From Crossiella sp. S99.2 (GTDB lineage: Bacteria; Actinomycetota; Actinomycetes; Mycobacteriales; Pseudonocardiaceae): DNA of 64,000 nucleotides. The notes under the pieces were generated by a model, which searched no databases, was not told where the DNA came from, and saw nothing but the letters and a program-made list of their open reading frames with translations. Made by a program: the position numbers and the translations under genes. Positions 62,022 to 64,000 of this stretch are shown here, in pieces. The first letter of the stretch is position 1; each line of letters opens with the position of its first letter. Location: positions 62,001 to 126,000 of the forward strand of contig NZ_JALMDK010000001.1 of NCBI RefSeq assembly GCF_023094165.1. The letters run 5' to 3'.

Positions 62022-63177
62022 GCTCGGCGGTCCGGATCAGGGTGTGCGAGCCGTCCGGGTGCACCAGCACCTCACTCGGCTCGTCCTGGCCGAGGAACTG
62101 GGTGATCATCGAATAGCAGTAGCTGCCCGCGTTGGCGAAGACCAGCACGTCCTCGGTGGCCAGCGGCGGCAGCGGCGCGCCCTTGGCCAGGAAGTCGCGG
62201 GAGTAGGTGGTGGACCCGACCACGTCGGCGGGGCGGTCCGCGGGCGGCTCGCCCGATCGGCCCAGCACACTCACCTCGTGGAACTCGCCGTAGAACAGCG
62301 AACGGGGGATCAGCGTGGCGCTGGAGTCGACGCAGACCAGGGACCGGTCCGGCCGGTTCTTCACATCCAGCACGCTGGTGCAGAACACCGCGGTGTCGCC
62401 AAAAAGCGCGCGACCGGGCTCCAGGATCAGTTTGATAGGGCGACATCGCTTCTGTGAATAGCTCGTGAACATCTTGCTGATCGCTTCGTCGTATTTCGCG
62501 TAGTCGAACTCCTCGATTCCGTCCTCGGTCACCGGGAAACCGCCGCCGAGGTCGACGTAGGTCAGGTCAGGGAAGAAATCGGACAGTTCGAGGGTACGAG
62601 CCACGCCCTGCATCATCGTTTCCAGGGAAACAATGTTGGTGCCGAGGTAGACGTGCGTGCCGGTGATGGTGAGCCGGTACTTGTCCGCGATCTTGGCGGC
62701 CACCTCCAGTTCGTTCTCCAGCAGCCCGATGCGGCTCTCCGCGCCGATGAAGACGTTGCCCAGGGAGTTCTCGTCGATGTTGAGCCGGATGCCGCAGCTG
62801 GTGCCCGGCGCGATCGAGCCGTACAGCTCCAGCTGGCCGAGCGAGTCCAGGTTCACCGCGACGCCCAGCCCGGAGATCAGCTCCAGGTCGGAGCGGCGCA
62901 CGCCGGTCGAGGTGTAGATGATCTCCGAGGGAGCGAACCCGCAGTCCATCGCGAGCTTGAGGTGCCGCGCCGAGTTGACGAAGATCCCCATTCCGAGCCC
63001 GTGCAGCAGCTTGAGCAGCTCCGGGTTGTTGTTGGCCATCGAGGCAAAATGGACTGCCTTGTCCGGATAGGCCAGGCCGGTGAAGCGTTCGGCATTTCGC
63101 CTGATCAAGGACTCGTCGTAGAGGTAACACGGGGTGCCGTACTGGCTGACGGCAGCAGAGATCGATTTCTCGTCCAT
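62014..63177 (-). CDS. Alanine-racemase-fold decarboxylase-like protein lacking the PLP lysine
   Basis: 387-aa homologue of the ornithine/diaminopimelate decarboxylase family (fold III). It keeps TPCYLYDESLI at the start, LGGGFPV (210-216) and LEPGRALFG (252-260), which bind the PLP phosphate, and ANAGSYCYS. But the Schiff-base Lys of the YAVKAN motif is Met47 (FASMANNN, 44-51), the HVGS His is Tyr177 (HVYLGTN), and the active-site Cys of GPTCD is Thr324 (GSTTYSRD). A normal decarboxylation is therefore unlikely. It is the first gene of the operon with two spermidine-synthase-like genes. Confidence 0.87.
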   Translation of the reverse strand: MDEKSISAAVSQYGTPCYLYDESLIRRNAERFTGLAYPDKAVHFASMANNNPELLKLLHGLGMGIFVNSARHLKLAMDCGFAPSEIIYTSTGVRRSDLELISGLGVAVNLDSLGQLELYGSIAPGTSCGIRLNIDENSLGNVFIGAESRIGLLENELEVAAKIADKYRLTITGTHVYLGTNIVSLETMMQGVARTLELSDFFPDLTYVDLGGGFPVTEDGIEEFDYAKYDEAISKMFTSYSQKRCRPIKLILEPGRALFGDTAVFCTSVLDVKNRPDRSLVCVDSSATLIPRSLFYGEFHEVSVLGRSGEPPADRPADVVGSTTYSRDFLAKGAPLPPLATEDVLVFANAGSYCYSMITQFLGQDEPSEVLVHPDGSHTLIRTAERG

Positions 63178-63232
63178 GGCAGGCTGCGGCCCTTTCGATA
63201 GTGAGGCTGCGTCGAGATATCGGCGGATTATT

Positions 63233-63262
63233 TGTCTAGCAGCGCCGAGTTGCCTGGGTCAA
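63233..63262 (-). promoter_or_regulatory. Sigma-70-type promoter of the decarboxylase-like operon
   Basis: On the minus strand TTGACC (63262-63257) and TAGACA (63238-63233) are separated by 18 bp, giving a transcript start near 63226 and a leader of about 50 nt before ATG 63177. AAAGGG lies 13 bases before the ATG. The remaining intergenic DNA to 63482 is visibly less GC-rich; no gene is seen in it. Confidence 0.55.
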
Positions 63263-63482
63263 TGCACGATTGGGCAGCCTCTGCGATCTGGCGAATTGAC
63301 TATTCGGGGAATAGAACAACCCGCTTGGTGGAGTGCTCAACCAGTAAGCCGTAACGTCGTTAGCCCAGGCAGCGCAGCCTGCATAGTCATGGACCCGTAA
63401 CCCTCAACCTGCTGTGCTACCGGCCATCAGGATGGCAGGATGCGCAGAACTTGCCCGGAAACTGACTACGAGGAGTGACACC

Positions 63483-64000
63483 GTGGCCCGTCGACCCAGA
63501 CACCAGGTGCTCGCCCTGCTGCCGGCGGCAGCCCTGCTGCTCGCCGCGTCCGCGTGCGGCGGCGGTGGCGGCAGCACGGCCAATGGTGTGCCGCTTGTCG
63601 AGGCTGGAAAGATCAAGACCTGCACCCACCTGCCGTACGAGCCCTTCCAGTTCAAGGAGGGCAACGACGTCGTCGGGTTCGACGTGGACCTGGTGAACCT
63701 GGTCGCCAAGGACCTCGGCGTCAAGCAGGAGATCGTGGACGGCCCGTTCGACACGATCGCCTCCGGCCAGGACCTCAACATCAACAAGTGTGATGTGGCC
63801 GCGGCCGGGATGACCATCACAGACACCCGCAAGCAGAACTTCGACTTCTCCGAGCCGTACTTCCTGGCCACCCAGGCGCTGCTGGTCAAGAAGGGCTCCG
63901 GCGTCACGAACCTGGACTCGCTCAAGGGCAAGAAGCTGGGCGTGCAGGCCGACACCACCGGCAAGGTCTACGCGGAGAAGAACGCCGCGCCCGCCGGTGT
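63483..64000 (+). CDS. Amino-acid ABC transporter substrate-binding lipoprotein (partial)
   Basis: First 172 residues of a family 3 solute-binding protein; the gene runs off the window. The lipobox is LLAASAC, followed by a glycine run. The domain opens KIKTCTHLPYEPFQF and has GFDVDLVNLVAKDLG, CDVAAAGMTITDTR and FSEPYFLATQALLV, typical of polar amino-acid (glutamine, cystine, arginine) binding proteins. Two mature-region cysteines may form a disulfide. GTG 63483 has GAGGAG about nine bases upstream. It is divergent from the decarboxylase-like operon; permease and ATPase genes should lie beyond the edge. Confidence 0.88.
   Translation, partial: MARRPRHQVLALLPAAALLLAASACGGGGGSTANGVPLVEAGKIKTCTHLPYEPFQFKEGNDVVGFDVDLVNLVAKDLGVKQEIVDGPFDTIASGQDLNINKCDVAAAGMTITDTRKQNFDFSEPYFLATQALLVKKGSGVTNLDSLKGKKLGVQADTTGKVYAEKNAAPAG

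Noticed and set aside
1..64000. CRISPR arrays, insertion sequences, integrases or prophage genes
   Set aside because: No regularly spaced repeats, transposase motifs, terminal inverted repeats or phage structural genes were seen while reading both strands.

Overview
The window is high-GC actinobacterial DNA and most resembles the Pseudonocardiaceae. This rests on GTG-rich starts, actinobacteria-only families (DUF5318, DUF6802-like, XRE regulators with a DUF5753-type sensor, F420/PPOX enzymes, DUF3311 with an MctP-type permease) and mycobacterial-type operators. No insertion sequence, prophage, CRISPR array, tRNA or rRNA was seen. Genus is not determined.

Core block (about 3-19.2 kb). The set dnaB, rplI, rpsR, ssb, rpsF, GT87, ponA-type PBP, DUF5318, padR, ino1 matches, in mirror orientation, the mycobacterial block Rv0046c-Rv0058 (from memory of that genome). 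Here dnaB has no intein. Between rpsF and the PBP sit extra genes: a Pro/Gly-rich secreted protein, an endonuclease IV, a second GT87 and two tandem SGNH hydrolases that share a duplicated upstream segment. The dnaB upstream region carries three evenly spaced DnaA-box-like sites.

Accessory block at 19.2-21 kb. A DprA-like protein and a PRPP-type phosphoribosyltransferase form a tight two-gene operon. A perfect LexA/SOS box lies inside its apparent promoter. This is the strongest candidate for a poorly described, damage-inducible (possibly defence) system.

Metabolic and regulatory block at 21-42 kb. It holds a zinc alcohol dehydrogenase, a FAD/FeS 2-hydroxyacid dehydrogenase, a MarR regulator with its operator, a PhoX phosphatase with a possible PHO box, an MFS transporter, SDRs, an amidohydrolase of the SAH/MTA deaminase family, two VanZ-RDD paralogues, a divergent nitric-oxide-synthase oxygenase domain, trmB, a universal stress protein, an orphan ABC-ATPase C-terminal domain with a structured 3' region, a TetR-SDR pair with two abutting palindromes, and a NarL-type two-component system.

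Membrane-remodelling block at 42-48 kb. Two dynamin-like GTPases, a GrpE-like protein and a repeat protein with EF-hand-like loops are interrupted by an oppositely oriented PIN/HTH toxin-antitoxin pair. A strong terminator follows, then GTP-dependent PEP carboxykinase.

Right end (50-64 kb). Here lie a TAP-type secreted peptidase, a 44-aa membrane peptide, a septum-formation-type lipoprotein, the DUF3311-MctP pair, a degenerate PhoD homologue, an M20 peptidase and a five-gene operon. That operon encodes an alanine-racemase-fold decarboxylase homologue lacking its Schiff-base lysine, two spermidine-synthase-like proteins, a methyltransferase and an EamA exporter. It looks like an uncharacterised small-molecule pathway. 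The window ends inside an amino-acid ABC transporter binding lipoprotein.

All functional calls are from reading the sequence; no database search was run.
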